The notes below the pieces were generated by a model, which was not told where the DNA came from, did no database searches, and worked only from the letters and a program-made list of their open reading frames with translations. Positions 1 through 6,820 of a stretch of DNA of 8,930 nucleotides are shown here, piece by piece. Position 1 is the stretch's first letter. Each line of letters begins with the position of its first letter. A program made the position numbers and the translations under genes. Origin of the DNA: an uncultured Sphingomonadaceae bacterium (GTDB lineage: Bacteria; Pseudomonadota; Alphaproteobacteria; Sphingomonadales; Sphingomonadaceae); contig CALKXX010000089.1 of the NCBI GenBank assembly GCA_938003725.1, forward strand, positions 1 through 8,930, read 5' to 3'.

Positions 1-363
1 GAAGAAGCCGAAGCGCTCTGCGACCGGATTGCGATTATCAACCATGGCAAGCTGATAGCGCTGAAAACCACACCGGAACTCGTTGACATGGCGCGGGAAA
101 AACTGGTCGAACTAACATTGGATCGTGATTTGTCGGAAGAGTCAGAGGCCGTAAATTTTGCGGATGACCTGTTCTTAAAGGCAGAGATTGTTGGGCCGCG
201 TACGGTCGCGGTCACATATAACAAAGATCGGACAAATGCCGGCGGGGTTATGCGCGCCATACAGAAACGGGGATATGAGATTGTCGATGTCACCACCCGG
301 GAAGCTGACCTTGAAGATGTGTTTCTCAACTTAACCCGCACTGACAAGTCTCTCGCCGCATGA
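1..363 (+). CDS. ABC transporter ATP-binding protein, C-terminal part (5' end outside window)
   Basis: The reading frame is open from base 1 and gives the last 120 residues of an ABC ATPase, ending at TGA 361-363. The first residues (EEAEALCDRIAIINHGKL) are the stretch that directly follows the H-loop histidine in DrrA/NatA/CcmA-type ATPases of ABC-2 exporters. The Walker A, signature and Walker B motifs therefore lie off the left edge. The rest is the variable C-terminal domain of these proteins, ending in the typical LEDVFLNLT segment near the stop. The protein would act on the cytoplasmic face of the inner membrane with an ABC-2 permease; none lies directly downstream, so it should be upstream or elsewhere. 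An internal ATG at 88 is not a likely start because the homology runs unbroken to the edge. The stop overlaps the nadB start. The substrate cannot be read from this fragment. Confidence 0.9.
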   Translation, partial: EEAEALCDRIAIINHGKLIALKTTPELVDMAREKLVELTLDRDLSEESEAVNFADDLFLKAEIVGPRTVAVTYNKDRTNAGGVMRAIQKRGYEIVDVTTREADLEDVFLNLTRTDKSLAA

Positions 364-1955
364 ATCAGCACGATGTTATCATTATCGGGTCAGGGGCTGC
401 CGGTCTAAGCGCCGCAATAACTTTGGCGCGCACGCATAAAGTCTTGGTGCTTGCCAAAGGTGAACTGGCAGGCGGTTCTACTGCATGGGCGCAAGGCGGT
501 ATCGCCGCGGTGTTGGATGCTGGCGATACATTTGAAAATCACATAAGCGACACAATGATCGCAGGCGCAGGTCTGAACCGCCGCGAAACCGTTGAATTCG
601 TTGTTGAAAATGCACCGGCTGCCATTGAGCGTCTAGTCGATATGGGCGTGCCGTTTAACGAGGATGAAGATGCTCTCCACCTGACCCGAGAGGGTGGCCA
701 TAGCCATCGGCGCATCGTCCATGTTGATGATGCGACCGGTTGGGCGGTGCAGGATGCATTGCAAAAGACAGCTGCTTCACATCCGAATATCACGCTAAAA
801 CCGCATATGGTGGCGATTGACCTGATCGCAGATCGCCACAGAGAGTCTCCTGACGGGTCGAAAAATGTGTGGGGCGTATATGCGCTGAATAACGAAACCG
901 GTCATGTGGAGACGCTAACGTCGCGTGCCACCATCGTGGCGAGCGGAGGAGCGGGGCGAACCTATCTATTCTCCACTGCACCGCGCGGAGCGACCGGCGA
1001 CGGCATCGCAATGGCATGGCGGGCCGGTGCACGGGTTTCCAATATGGAGATGATGCAATTCCACCCGACATGCCTGTATAACCTGGAGGTCAAAAATTTC
1101 TTGATCACAGAGGCCGTACGCGGAGAAGGCGGGCATCTAAAACTGCCAAATGACGCAGGCTCCGAAGCCGGCGAACGCTTCATGCAGCGCTTTGACCCGG
1201 AACGCATGGAGCTTGCGCCGCGCGATATTGTCGCTCGTGCAAATGACCATGAAATCAAGCGCTTAGGGCTAGATTACGTCCACCTGAATATCTCTCATCG
1301 CGATCCGGAATTTGTCCGTCAACATTTTCCCAATATCCATGAAAAGCTGACCGGTCTGGGTATTGATATGACCACAGAACCGATTCCAGTGGTTCCAGCT
1401 CAGCATTATACATGCGGGGGCATATTGATCGATCTGGCCGGGCGCACCACCCTGCCCGGGCTTTATGCAGCGGGGGAAGCAAGCGAAAGCGGCCTGCACG
1501 GTGCCAATCGACTGGCATCAAACAGCCTGCTCGAATGCTTTGTATTTGGCGATGCCGCCGCACGCGATATTGCCGAACATTGGGACGACCTGCCCGAACC
1601 CCCTGCGATCAATCCATGGGATGAAAGCCGGGTGACGGATAGCGATGAAGAGGTTGTTATCAAACAAACATGGACCGAAATTCGCCGCTTCATGTGGAAT
1701 TATGTCGGCATTGTCCGCACCACAAAACGCCTGGAACGCGCACAGCACCGCATAGACTTGCTTCGCGAAGAGGTAGAGGAATATTATAGCAATTTCCGGG
1801 TCACACAGGATTTGATCGAGCTACGGAATCTGATCGAAGTGGCGGACTTGATTGTGAAATCAGCACTGGCGCGAAAGGAAAGCAGAGGACTGCACTATAT
1901 TACCGATTATCCAGAGTTGCTGGATCAGGCGGTAGATACGATATTGTCGCCTTAA
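360..1955 (+). CDS. nadB: L-aspartate oxidase (NadB)
   Basis: A 531-residue flavoprotein that oxidises L-aspartate to iminoaspartate, the first step of de novo NAD synthesis; NadA then makes quinolinate. It acts in the cytoplasm. The length is close to E. coli NadB (540). An N-terminal Rossmann FAD-binding motif GSGAAGLSAAI is at residues 10-20 and the STAWAQGGIAAV flavin segment at 40-51. The succinate dehydrogenase/fumarate reductase-type active site is intact: Glu111 in TREGGHSHRR, His235 in QFHPT, Arg288 in APRDIVARA, His349 in PAQHYTCGG and Arg384 in GANRLASNSLLE, matching E121, H244, R290, H351 and R386 of the E. coli enzyme as I recall them. The C-terminal helical domain (WDESRV, FMWNYVGIVRTTKRLERA, RKESRGLHY) is also present, which separates it from SdhA/FrdA. 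The start overlaps the ATPase stop (ATGA) and has no clear Shine-Dalgarno sequence, suggesting translational coupling. nadA and nadC are not in the window. Confidence 0.97.
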   Translation: MNQHDVIIIGSGAAGLSAAITLARTHKVLVLAKGELAGGSTAWAQGGIAAVLDAGDTFENHISDTMIAGAGLNRRETVEFVVENAPAAIERLVDMGVPFNEDEDALHLTREGGHSHRRIVHVDDATGWAVQDALQKTAASHPNITLKPHMVAIDLIADRHRESPDGSKNVWGVYALNNETGHVETLTSRATIVASGGAGRTYLFSTAPRGATGDGIAMAWRAGARVSNMEMMQFHPTCLYNLEVKNFLITEAVRGEGGHLKLPNDAGSEAGERFMQRFDPERMELAPRDIVARANDHEIKRLGLDYVHLNISHRDPEFVRQHFPNIHEKLTGLGIDMTTEPIPVVPAQHYTCGGILIDLAGRTTLPGLYAAGEASESGLHGANRLASNSLLECFVFGDAAARDIAEHWDDLPEPPAINPWDESRVTDSDEEVVIKQTWTEIRRFMWNYVGIVRTTKRLERAQHRIDLLREEVEEYYSNFRVTQDLIELRNLIEVADLIVKSALARKESRGLHYITDYPELLDQAVDTILSP

Positions 1956-2001
1956 CGGCCGGTCTCACAGACCAATAAAACCATATTGTTGAGCACAAAA
2001 A

Positions 2002-2035
2002 ACCCCGCCGAATTTCTCCGGCAGGGTCTTTTATC
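2002..2035. terminator. Intrinsic terminator between convergent nadB and PEP-CTERM genes, probably bidirectional
   Basis: The arms 2002-2010 (ACCCCGCCG) and 2019-2027 (CGGCAGGGT) form a 9-pair GC-rich stem with one internal C-A mismatch and an 8-base loop. On the + strand it is followed by CTTTT (2028-2032). On the - strand it is followed by a T run, read from the A-rich stretch just left of the stem (1997-2002). It lies 46 bases after the nadB stop and 27 bases beyond the stop of the opposing PEP-CTERM gene, so one hairpin could end both transcripts. Confidence 0.8.
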
Positions 2036-2054
2036 TGTCTATCTGTTGTCGAAG

Positions 2055-2663
2055 TTAGGCGTAGCTAACAGTGACATTCGATTTGCGGCGACGCATTGAA
2101 CCACCGATCAAACCAAAGCCAAAAATCATCATGGCCCAAGTCGTTGGTTCTGGAATACCGCCAGCGGTTCCCAGCAAGCTGACATAGTCAACGCTGTAAC
2201 CATCACCGCCGGTCAGGCTGATGACCACATTGTTGTTCGCAATCAGCGATCCATCTGCGATCCCAAAGGTATAGGTCAGCACTTCCTGAAAACCATTGGC
2301 GCCTGTATTTTGAGGTATCATTCCAACCGAAACACCATTGACCAGCACATCATAGGTACCGATGTCCGCGATCCCGGCAATTCTCATTTCCAGAGAAAGG
2401 CCGGTTCCGCCGCCAAATGCGAGGGAATAGCTTGGGTTGTTAAAAGCGTCCCACTCGTCGGTGAATGCTGGGTCACTGGCCGTCGCATTGCTGGTGAAGA
2501 AAACGCCGCCAAGGTCATCGCGCCACAGCGAACCATCTGCACAGGTTCCACCCAGACCGAAGCAATCGTCGTCGCCCGCCATAGCAAGCACAGCTGCTTG
2601 AGACGGAGCAGCCATAAACATGGCCGAAGCTGTAACAGCCGACGCCATCAATATCTTTTTCAT
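2055..2663 (-). CDS. PEPxxWA-CTERM sorting-domain protein of unknown function
   Basis: A 202-residue exported protein. Residues 1-24 form a signal peptide (MKK, hydrophobic core, APSQAA cleavage region). Residues 171-202 are a PEP-CTERM tail: PEPTTWAMMI, a Gly-rich hydrophobic helix, then RRRK and a tail ending VSYA, the form seen in sphingomonads. Such tails are processed by an exosortase at the inner membrane, and the protein is then released or displayed with exopolysaccharide; no exosortase gene is in the window. The mature middle part is acidic, rich in Gly, Asn and Asp, with likely beta strands and a VDYVSL segment that recalls beta-sandwich carbohydrate-binding modules (weak inference). 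Two cysteines (34 and 41) could form a disulfide. I chose ATG 2663 because AGGGA lies 7 bases upstream and the signal peptide begins there; a longer frame to 2750 adds 29 unlikely residues. The function of the middle domain is not recognised. Confidence 0.88.
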   Translation of the reverse strand: MKKILMASAVTASAMFMAAPSQAAVLAMAGDDDCFGLGGTCADGSLWRDDLGGVFFTSNATASDPAFTDEWDAFNNPSYSLAFGGGTGLSLEMRIAGIADIGTYDVLVNGVSVGMIPQNTGANGFQEVLTYTFGIADGSLIANNNVVISLTGGDGYSVDYVSLLGTAGGIPEPTTWAMMIFGFGLIGGSMRRRKSNVTVSYA

Positions 2664-2670
2664 AATCATA

Positions 2671-2675
2671 TCCCT
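2671..2675 (-). promoter_or_regulatory. Ribosome binding site fixing the PEP-CTERM protein start
   Basis: On the - strand this reads AGGGA, with 7 bases between it and ATG at 2663. It sits only 1 base from the in-frame ATG at 2669, so 2663 is the preferred start and the signal peptide begins MKKILMAS. Confidence 0.7.
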
Positions 2676-2695
2676 GTAACTAACGCTATCGCCCG

Positions 2696-2710
2696 TACTC
2701 ATTTTGAGTA
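2696..2710. repeat. Palindrome upstream of the PEP-CTERM gene (candidate operator)
   Basis: TACTCA (2696-2701) and TGAGTA (2705-2710) are perfect inverted arms around a TTT centre, 33-47 bases upstream of the ATG at 2663. The half-site ACTCA recurs at 2745-2749 as ACTCAAAA, which is the exact inverse of TTTTGAGT at 2702-2709. The position fits a regulator site or a 5' leader hairpin. No specific regulator is recognised. Confidence 0.4.
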
Positions 2711-2886
2711 TTGACGAAATTCTGCGATATATTTGCGGACCCTCACTCAAAACGCCCCCTCACTTGGGCGATCTCGAATATTAACTGTGTGTAAACTATC
2801 TCACGAGATTTTGCAAACTGGGCGCAAAACTGCGGTCTTTGATTGTGCCAAAATGATACAATCGCCTTTGCTTACCGCCCGATCGT

Positions 2887-5079
2887 TCATTTGGCGGTGC
2901 CGATCACCTTGTCGCTGACCTTGTGGTTCTCCAGCTCCGCCGGGTCAAACCAGACCGGTTTCAGCTTATGGTCCACAAAAAACTGCATCTGGTCCGTATA
3001 ATGTTTGGATTTTGGCCGTGTGGTGGCGGCGCCAAATGGCTGGATGGAGCGCGAGGTAACATTTCCGGCATTGTCCCACTCGACAAACTGGATGAAGCTA
3101 TCGCCATGACGGACCGACAGCCGCCCATCCTCCTCAATATCCCACAAAGTAGACGCTCGGATAGTATCGTTGCCGCCGTCCAGTGGCAGATCGACATTGC
3201 CCTGGCGCAGGCGCAGTACATCACCCATTGGCGGGTCTATCTTGCCAAAATACTTTGTCAGATGGTCGACCGTTTCTTGTAATATTTCCCTTGGATCGGG
3301 TACTATCCCGCGCTGATAATGCGCCTTGTTCGCTGGGCGCAGTGTCATTAGCGCCAACGCATCAGCCGGAGATTTTCCTTCCAGATCCCAATCCCAGCTC
3401 GCCAGTAATTTTTGCGCTTTTGCAAGTTCTGGCGAATCCGTCAGATCCAGTGCAGCGATCTTGCCCATCCAGTCTTCGGCATAACCGGCTTTCATATAGG
3501 CTGTGTCATATTTCAGCTCACGCAACTCCTCGTCTGTAATCTTGCCGTCCTCCAATGCCAGCTCAAACAGATAGATGGATTGCCGCGACCGGTTTGTTTG
3601 ATCATCCTCGATACCCATGAGCGGTGAATAGGTCTCTCGTTTCAACTCATCGCCCGGTCCAGCAGCTACATAGGGGGTATTGTTCGCATTCATGACATAA
3701 CCCGACGCCGGATTTATGAGAGCGGGCACCCGGGTAAAGGGCAACGTCTTTTGCCACACCGCTTCAGACGTGTTGCCGGGCAAAACCGTTCGCCAATCGA
3801 ACCCTTCGGCGCGGTCGGGAAACATCGCATTATAGAACATACCGATATTGCCCTTGGCATCTGCATAAACAAAATTGGTCGCAGGAACCCCCTGCCCACT
3901 CATCGCCGCTTGCCATTCTTCAAAATTTTTCGCTTTGTTGATACGATAATATTGCGTGAGCATATCGAGCTGGTCCATACCCGCATAGCGGATCGCAAAC
4001 GCACCCTCGTCGTTCATGATCACTGGACCATGTACAGAGCGATATACAATCTGCGGGTAAGGAATAACAAACGGGCCAAACTTGATTTTCAGCCAGACAC
4101 GCTTCTTCTCCAATGACTTCCATGCACCATCATATTGATATTGGCTGCGCGTCTGGTTGAGTGTGAGTTTATAGATATCAATCAGATCAGGCCGATTTAC
4201 CGTGTTGGTCCAACCCAGATATTTGTTGTGACCCAAAAATGGAAAAGGCGACCCGGGGAAATTGGCGCCGGCGAAATCCCACCCTTGTTCGCTGTGCACG
4301 ACCAGTTCGTACCATGACACATTCCCGCGCAAGGGTTGATGCGCGTTCGAGATCAACCGCGTTTTACCATCCGGTGACCGATTGGGAGAGACTGCATAGG
4401 CATTAGATCCGTTTTCATCTGGATCAGGTCCGACCGGCGTGATCAATTTATCCTTACTCAAGGGATGGATCGATTTTTTCTCTGTTTTCCCCGAAAGATT
4501 GGGTCCCCCCTCTTTTGGCAATGGTTCGTTGGCGGTCAATCGTTGGATCGGACCATTTAGACCAAAGAAAAATGGTGAGCGCAGAACGAAACCCGCTGCA
4601 ATATCGCGGCCATTGACGGGAAATAATTTGGACAGCTTAACCTCTTCGGGATATTCTTTGGCATAGGCGTTCAATCCCGAAGCATAGCCATCCAGCAGCG
4701 CGCGGACATCTTCTGGCAACCCGTCATATTTGCGTTCGACCGTGCCTTGGATGTCGATCAGTTCCGCGACATAGTCAATCGGCGCGCCATCTGCACCGTT
4801 CAGCGTTGCCATACGTCCGCGCGTCATCGCGGTGACTTCTTGCAAGGTTGAAAAATCATCCTCTGCATGAGCATAAGCAACGCCATAGGCCACATCGGCG
4901 TCGGTTTTACCGAATATGTGGGGCACACCGAAATCATCACGGACGATGCGTGCACTATATTCGCGGTCCGGCGGTGCGGCAGCGTCTTCGACGCTCATCG
5001 GCTCCCAAATGGCCAGCGCAACGCCGGTCAGCACAACCAGAATCAGAAGCCCCAATCCGATCCGCTTGATTACCTTCAT
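2887..5079 (-). CDS. Penicillin acylase family protein (Ntn-hydrolase amidase), exported or membrane-anchored
   Basis: A 730-residue member of the penicillin/aculeacin/acyl-homoserine-lactone acylase family, which is made as a precursor and cuts itself before a nucleophilic Ser to give alpha and beta chains that hydrolyse amide bonds. Ser225 in ENGSNAYAVS is the predicted beta-chain residue 1. His247 (NAHQP) falls exactly at beta 23, where the penicillin G enzyme has Gln and cephalosporin/AHL acylases have His. The oxyanion-hole Asn lies in VMNANNTPY (about 464-470). Family segments RDDFGVPHIFG, GVAYAHAEDDF, FPGSPFPFLGHN and GWTNTVNR are present. The N-terminus (residues 5-25) is basic then strongly hydrophobic, a signal peptide or anchor with a possible ALA cleavage site at 21-23, so it acts in the periplasm. 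ATG 5079 is chosen: AAAGG sits 7 bases upstream and the signal begins there, whereas the frame to 5151 adds 24 unrelated residues. The gene is divergent from the aminopeptidase gene. Its substrate is unknown. Confidence 0.93.
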   Translation of the reverse strand: MKVIKRIGLGLLILVVLTGVALAIWEPMSVEDAAAPPDREYSARIVRDDFGVPHIFGKTDADVAYGVAYAHAEDDFSTLQEVTAMTRGRMATLNGADGAPIDYVAELIDIQGTVERKYDGLPEDVRALLDGYASGLNAYAKEYPEEVKLSKLFPVNGRDIAAGFVLRSPFFFGLNGPIQRLTANEPLPKEGGPNLSGKTEKKSIHPLSKDKLITPVGPDPDENGSNAYAVSPNRSPDGKTRLISNAHQPLRGNVSWYELVVHSEQGWDFAGANFPGSPFPFLGHNKYLGWTNTVNRPDLIDIYKLTLNQTRSQYQYDGAWKSLEKKRVWLKIKFGPFVIPYPQIVYRSVHGPVIMNDEGAFAIRYAGMDQLDMLTQYYRINKAKNFEEWQAAMSGQGVPATNFVYADAKGNIGMFYNAMFPDRAEGFDWRTVLPGNTSEAVWQKTLPFTRVPALINPASGYVMNANNTPYVAAGPGDELKRETYSPLMGIEDDQTNRSRQSIYLFELALEDGKITDEELRELKYDTAYMKAGYAEDWMGKIAALDLTDSPELAKAQKLLASWDWDLEGKSPADALALMTLRPANKAHYQRGIVPDPREILQETVDHLTKYFGKIDPPMGDVLRLRQGNVDLPLDGGNDTIRASTLWDIEEDGRLSVRHGDSFIQFVEWDNAGNVTSRSIQPFGAATTRPKSKHYTDQMQFFVDHKLKPVWFDPAELENHKVSDKVIGTAK

Positions 5080-5086
5080 GATATTA

Positions 5087-5091
5087 CCTTT
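5087..5091 (-). promoter_or_regulatory. Ribosome binding site fixing the acylase start
   Basis: On the - strand this reads AAAGG, within AAAAAGGT, and leaves a 7-base spacer before ATG at 5079. It supports the shorter start, which begins right at the signal sequence. Confidence 0.7.
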
Positions 5092-5201
5092 TTCTATGGG
5101 AAACAGTCTTGCCCTTTGTTCGCTCTTGCGCAAAACAGCGACATTGGTCAACCGGGCTCAATTCAGATTTCGCAAACCACTCGCCGTTCACTTACGCCGC
5201 A

Positions 5202-5206
5202 AAGGA
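5202..5206 (+). promoter_or_regulatory. Ribosome binding site fixing the aminopeptidase start
   Basis: AAGGA lies 6 bases before ATG 5213 but touches the in-frame ATG at 5207, so 5213 is the better start. This gives a protein starting MSQFKTPG and a compact signal peptide. Confidence 0.7.
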
Positions 5207-5212
5207 ATGTTC

Positions 5213-6793
5213 ATGTCACAATTCAAAACTCCAGGTCTTTTTCTTTTGGCAGCATTGCCTCTATTGGCGATATCGGCGCCCACACATGCGCAGTCCGTCC
5301 TAGGGTCAGGGGTGCCTGCGAGCAGCGAGCCGAATAGTACCGAAAGACCGGTTTCCTTTGCCGAGCAAGCACCGCCCAACGGTGCTCTGATCATCCTCAT
5401 GCAAAATGAAAGCCTGCCGGAAACCGCGGCCCTTTCCGCCAATGAACGTAGCGCGGTGGAAGCAGCCATTGCCTCTGCCAGTTTCAAGGGCGAATCAGGA
5501 CAAACGCTAGAACTCAGAGGTATTGGCGGCCACCCCCTGATACTGCTTGCCGGCGCTGCACAATCCAGCAGCGAAGCTCTTGACTGGCGTTCCCCCGCTG
5601 GCAGTGCGGCACAGAAATTGTTGAAGGAAGATGTCGAGCTTGCGATTCTAGGCGCGACCGGTGCCAGCGCTATGGCCGATGCCGCGCTTGGATTTGCACT
5701 GGGCCAATACCGGTTTGACAGATATCAGACCGATGTAGACAAAGCTCCATCCAGTCGGAAGGTGACGGTCGTTGGTGCAGATGCATCAGCTGCGCAAAAC
5801 CTGTGGAACAGCCGCCACAAACATTTGGCGGAAAGCGTCAACATGGTGCGCGATCTTCAGAGTGAACCAGCCAATACCATCTATCCGCAAAGCTTCGTGG
5901 ACCGGGTCAGCGCCGCCTTCAAAGGGGTGGGCAATGTGCGCATCGAAATACTCGATGAAGCGGCGATGCGCAAAATGAACATGGGCGCGATAGTCGGTGT
6001 TGGTCAGGGCAGCCCGCGTGGATCCCGGATGATGATTGTCACCTATTCCGGGGGAACCGGCGCACCATTGGCGCTGGCCGGAAAAGGTATCACCTTTGAC
6101 ACTGGCGGTATCTCGATAAAACCCAATAAAGGCATGTGGGCCATGAAGGCGGATATGTCCGGTGCGGCTGCGGTTATGGGCGCAACATTGTCGCTCGCCA
6201 AAAGCCGTGCGCCGGTCAACATCGTTGCAGTGGCGGCGCTCGCGGAAAACATGCCCGGTGCGAATGCACAACGCCCGGGAGATGTCGTCCGCACCTATGG
6301 CGGCAAAACCATCGAAATCCTGAGCACCGATGCGGAAGGACGATTGGTATTGGCCGATGCGGTGCAATATGTCGCGGATCGCTATAAACCATTTGCGTTG
6401 GTCGACATTGCGACGCTGACAGGTTCTGTCGGACGGGCGCTGGGCGATGAATATGCAGGACTGTTCGCGCGCGAAGACAAGGTGGCACAGCGCGTGTTGA
6501 GCGCTGCAGAAAAGAGCGGCGAGCATCTATGGCAACTTCCGCTCCACCCCGCTTATGCAAAAGCAGTGCGTTCGGACATCGCGGATGTCAAAAACTCCGG
6601 TGTTACAGGTGCGCCCGGTGCCAGTGCTGGCGCACATTTTATCGGATATTTTGTCGATAAATCTTTGCCATGGGCGCATCTTGATATTGCCGGTGTTGAT
6701 TGGAACAGTTCTTCTAAGCCGCTCACCCCGAAAGGCGCGTCCGGCTTTGGCGTGCGTCTGTTGGATCAACTGGCGCGTGATTGGACAGAATAG
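5213..6793 (+). CDS. Exported M17 leucyl aminopeptidase
   Basis: A 526-residue metallopeptidase of family M17 (PepA/leucine aminopeptidase), which removes N-terminal residues from peptides using two metal ions, usually as a hexamer. Residues 1-26 are a signal peptide ending THA before QS, so this copy should be periplasmic or secreted, unlike cytosolic PepA. An N-terminal domain (to about 190) precedes the catalytic domain. Metal-binding and catalytic residues are all present with E. coli PepA spacing: Lys291 and Asp296 (GKGITFDTGG), Lys303 (ISIKP), Asp314 (KADMSG), and Asp373, Glu375 and Arg377 (STDAEGRLVL). The usual NTDAEGRL signature has Ser instead of Asn at residue 371. The C-terminal TPKGASGFGVRLL block is typical. 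The open frame continues upstream to 4916 but those residues are antisense to the acylase gene. The gene diverges from the acylase, and no clear terminator follows it before clpB. Confidence 0.94.
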   Translation: MSQFKTPGLFLLAALPLLAISAPTHAQSVLGSGVPASSEPNSTERPVSFAEQAPPNGALIILMQNESLPETAALSANERSAVEAAIASASFKGESGQTLELRGIGGHPLILLAGAAQSSSEALDWRSPAGSAAQKLLKEDVELAILGATGASAMADAALGFALGQYRFDRYQTDVDKAPSSRKVTVVGADASAAQNLWNSRHKHLAESVNMVRDLQSEPANTIYPQSFVDRVSAAFKGVGNVRIEILDEAAMRKMNMGAIVGVGQGSPRGSRMMIVTYSGGTGAPLALAGKGITFDTGGISIKPNKGMWAMKADMSGAAAVMGATLSLAKSRAPVNIVAVAALAENMPGANAQRPGDVVRTYGGKTIEILSTDAEGRLVLADAVQYVADRYKPFALVDIATLTGSVGRALGDEYAGLFAREDKVAQRVLSAAEKSGEHLWQLPLHPAYAKAVRSDIADVKNSGVTGAPGASAGAHFIGYFVDKSLPWAHLDIAGVDWNSSSKPLTPKGASGFGVRLLDQLARDWTE

Positions 6794-6820
6794 CGCGAAC
6801 ACATAAATTTTCTTAAATCC

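Larger units (their letters stand above)
2664..2886 (-). promoter_or_regulatory. Intergenic region holding the presumed promoter of the PEP-CTERM gene
   Basis: This gap of 223 bases separates the acylase stop (2887) from the PEP-CTERM start (2663), both on the - strand. It has no convincing ORF. It contains a perfect 6-bp inverted repeat TACTCA-TTT-TGAGTA (2696-2710), a further ACTCAAAA copy at 2745-2752, and a direct repeat CCTCACT (2741-2747 and 2758-2764). A weak 6-bp inverted repeat GATTGT/ACAATC (2841-2863) lies just beyond the acylase stop but lacks a T run. I could not fix a -35/-10 pair with any confidence, nor a strong terminator for the acylase gene. Confidence 0.4.
5080..5212. promoter_or_regulatory. 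Divergent promoter region between the acylase and aminopeptidase genes
   Basis: The 133 bases between the two opposed start codons must carry promoters for both genes, unless either is transcribed from further away. The region holds a palindrome TTGCGCAA (5126-5133) nested, one base off-centre, within inverted arms TCGCT (5120-5124) and AGCGA (5137-5141). On the - strand TTGACC (5152-5147) could be a -35 element for the acylase gene, but no good -10 follows it. No promoter pair is clear by eye on either strand. Confidence 0.45.

Noticed and set aside
2310..2714. 134-codon open frame on the + strand opposite the PEP-CTERM gene
   Set aside because: No domain or plausible start signal is seen, and the opposite strand has a full signal peptide and sorting tail in frame.
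2664..2750. Extended N-terminus of the PEP-CTERM protein
   Set aside because: A signal peptide with its own ribosome binding site begins at 2663; the 29 upstream residues would bury it.
2841..2863. GATTGT/ACAATC hairpin just past the acylase stop, considered as its terminator
   Set aside because: The stem is only 6 AT-rich pairs with an 11-base loop and no T run follows on the - strand, so a terminator call is not supported.
5080..5151. Extended N-terminus of the acylase
   Set aside because: AAAGG lies 7 bases before ATG 5079, where the basic and hydrophobic export signal begins; the 24 extra residues have no such features.
4916..5212. Extended N-terminus of the aminopeptidase frame
   Set aside because: These 99 codons run antisense through the start of the acylase gene and precede a clear signal peptide and ribosome binding site at 5202-5213.
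5786..6526. 246-codon open frame on the - strand opposite the aminopeptidase gene
   Set aside because: It is rich in His, Arg, Cys and Ile without any recognisable domain, has no ribosome binding site that stands out, and lies wholly within a strongly supported gene. It is an antisense shadow.
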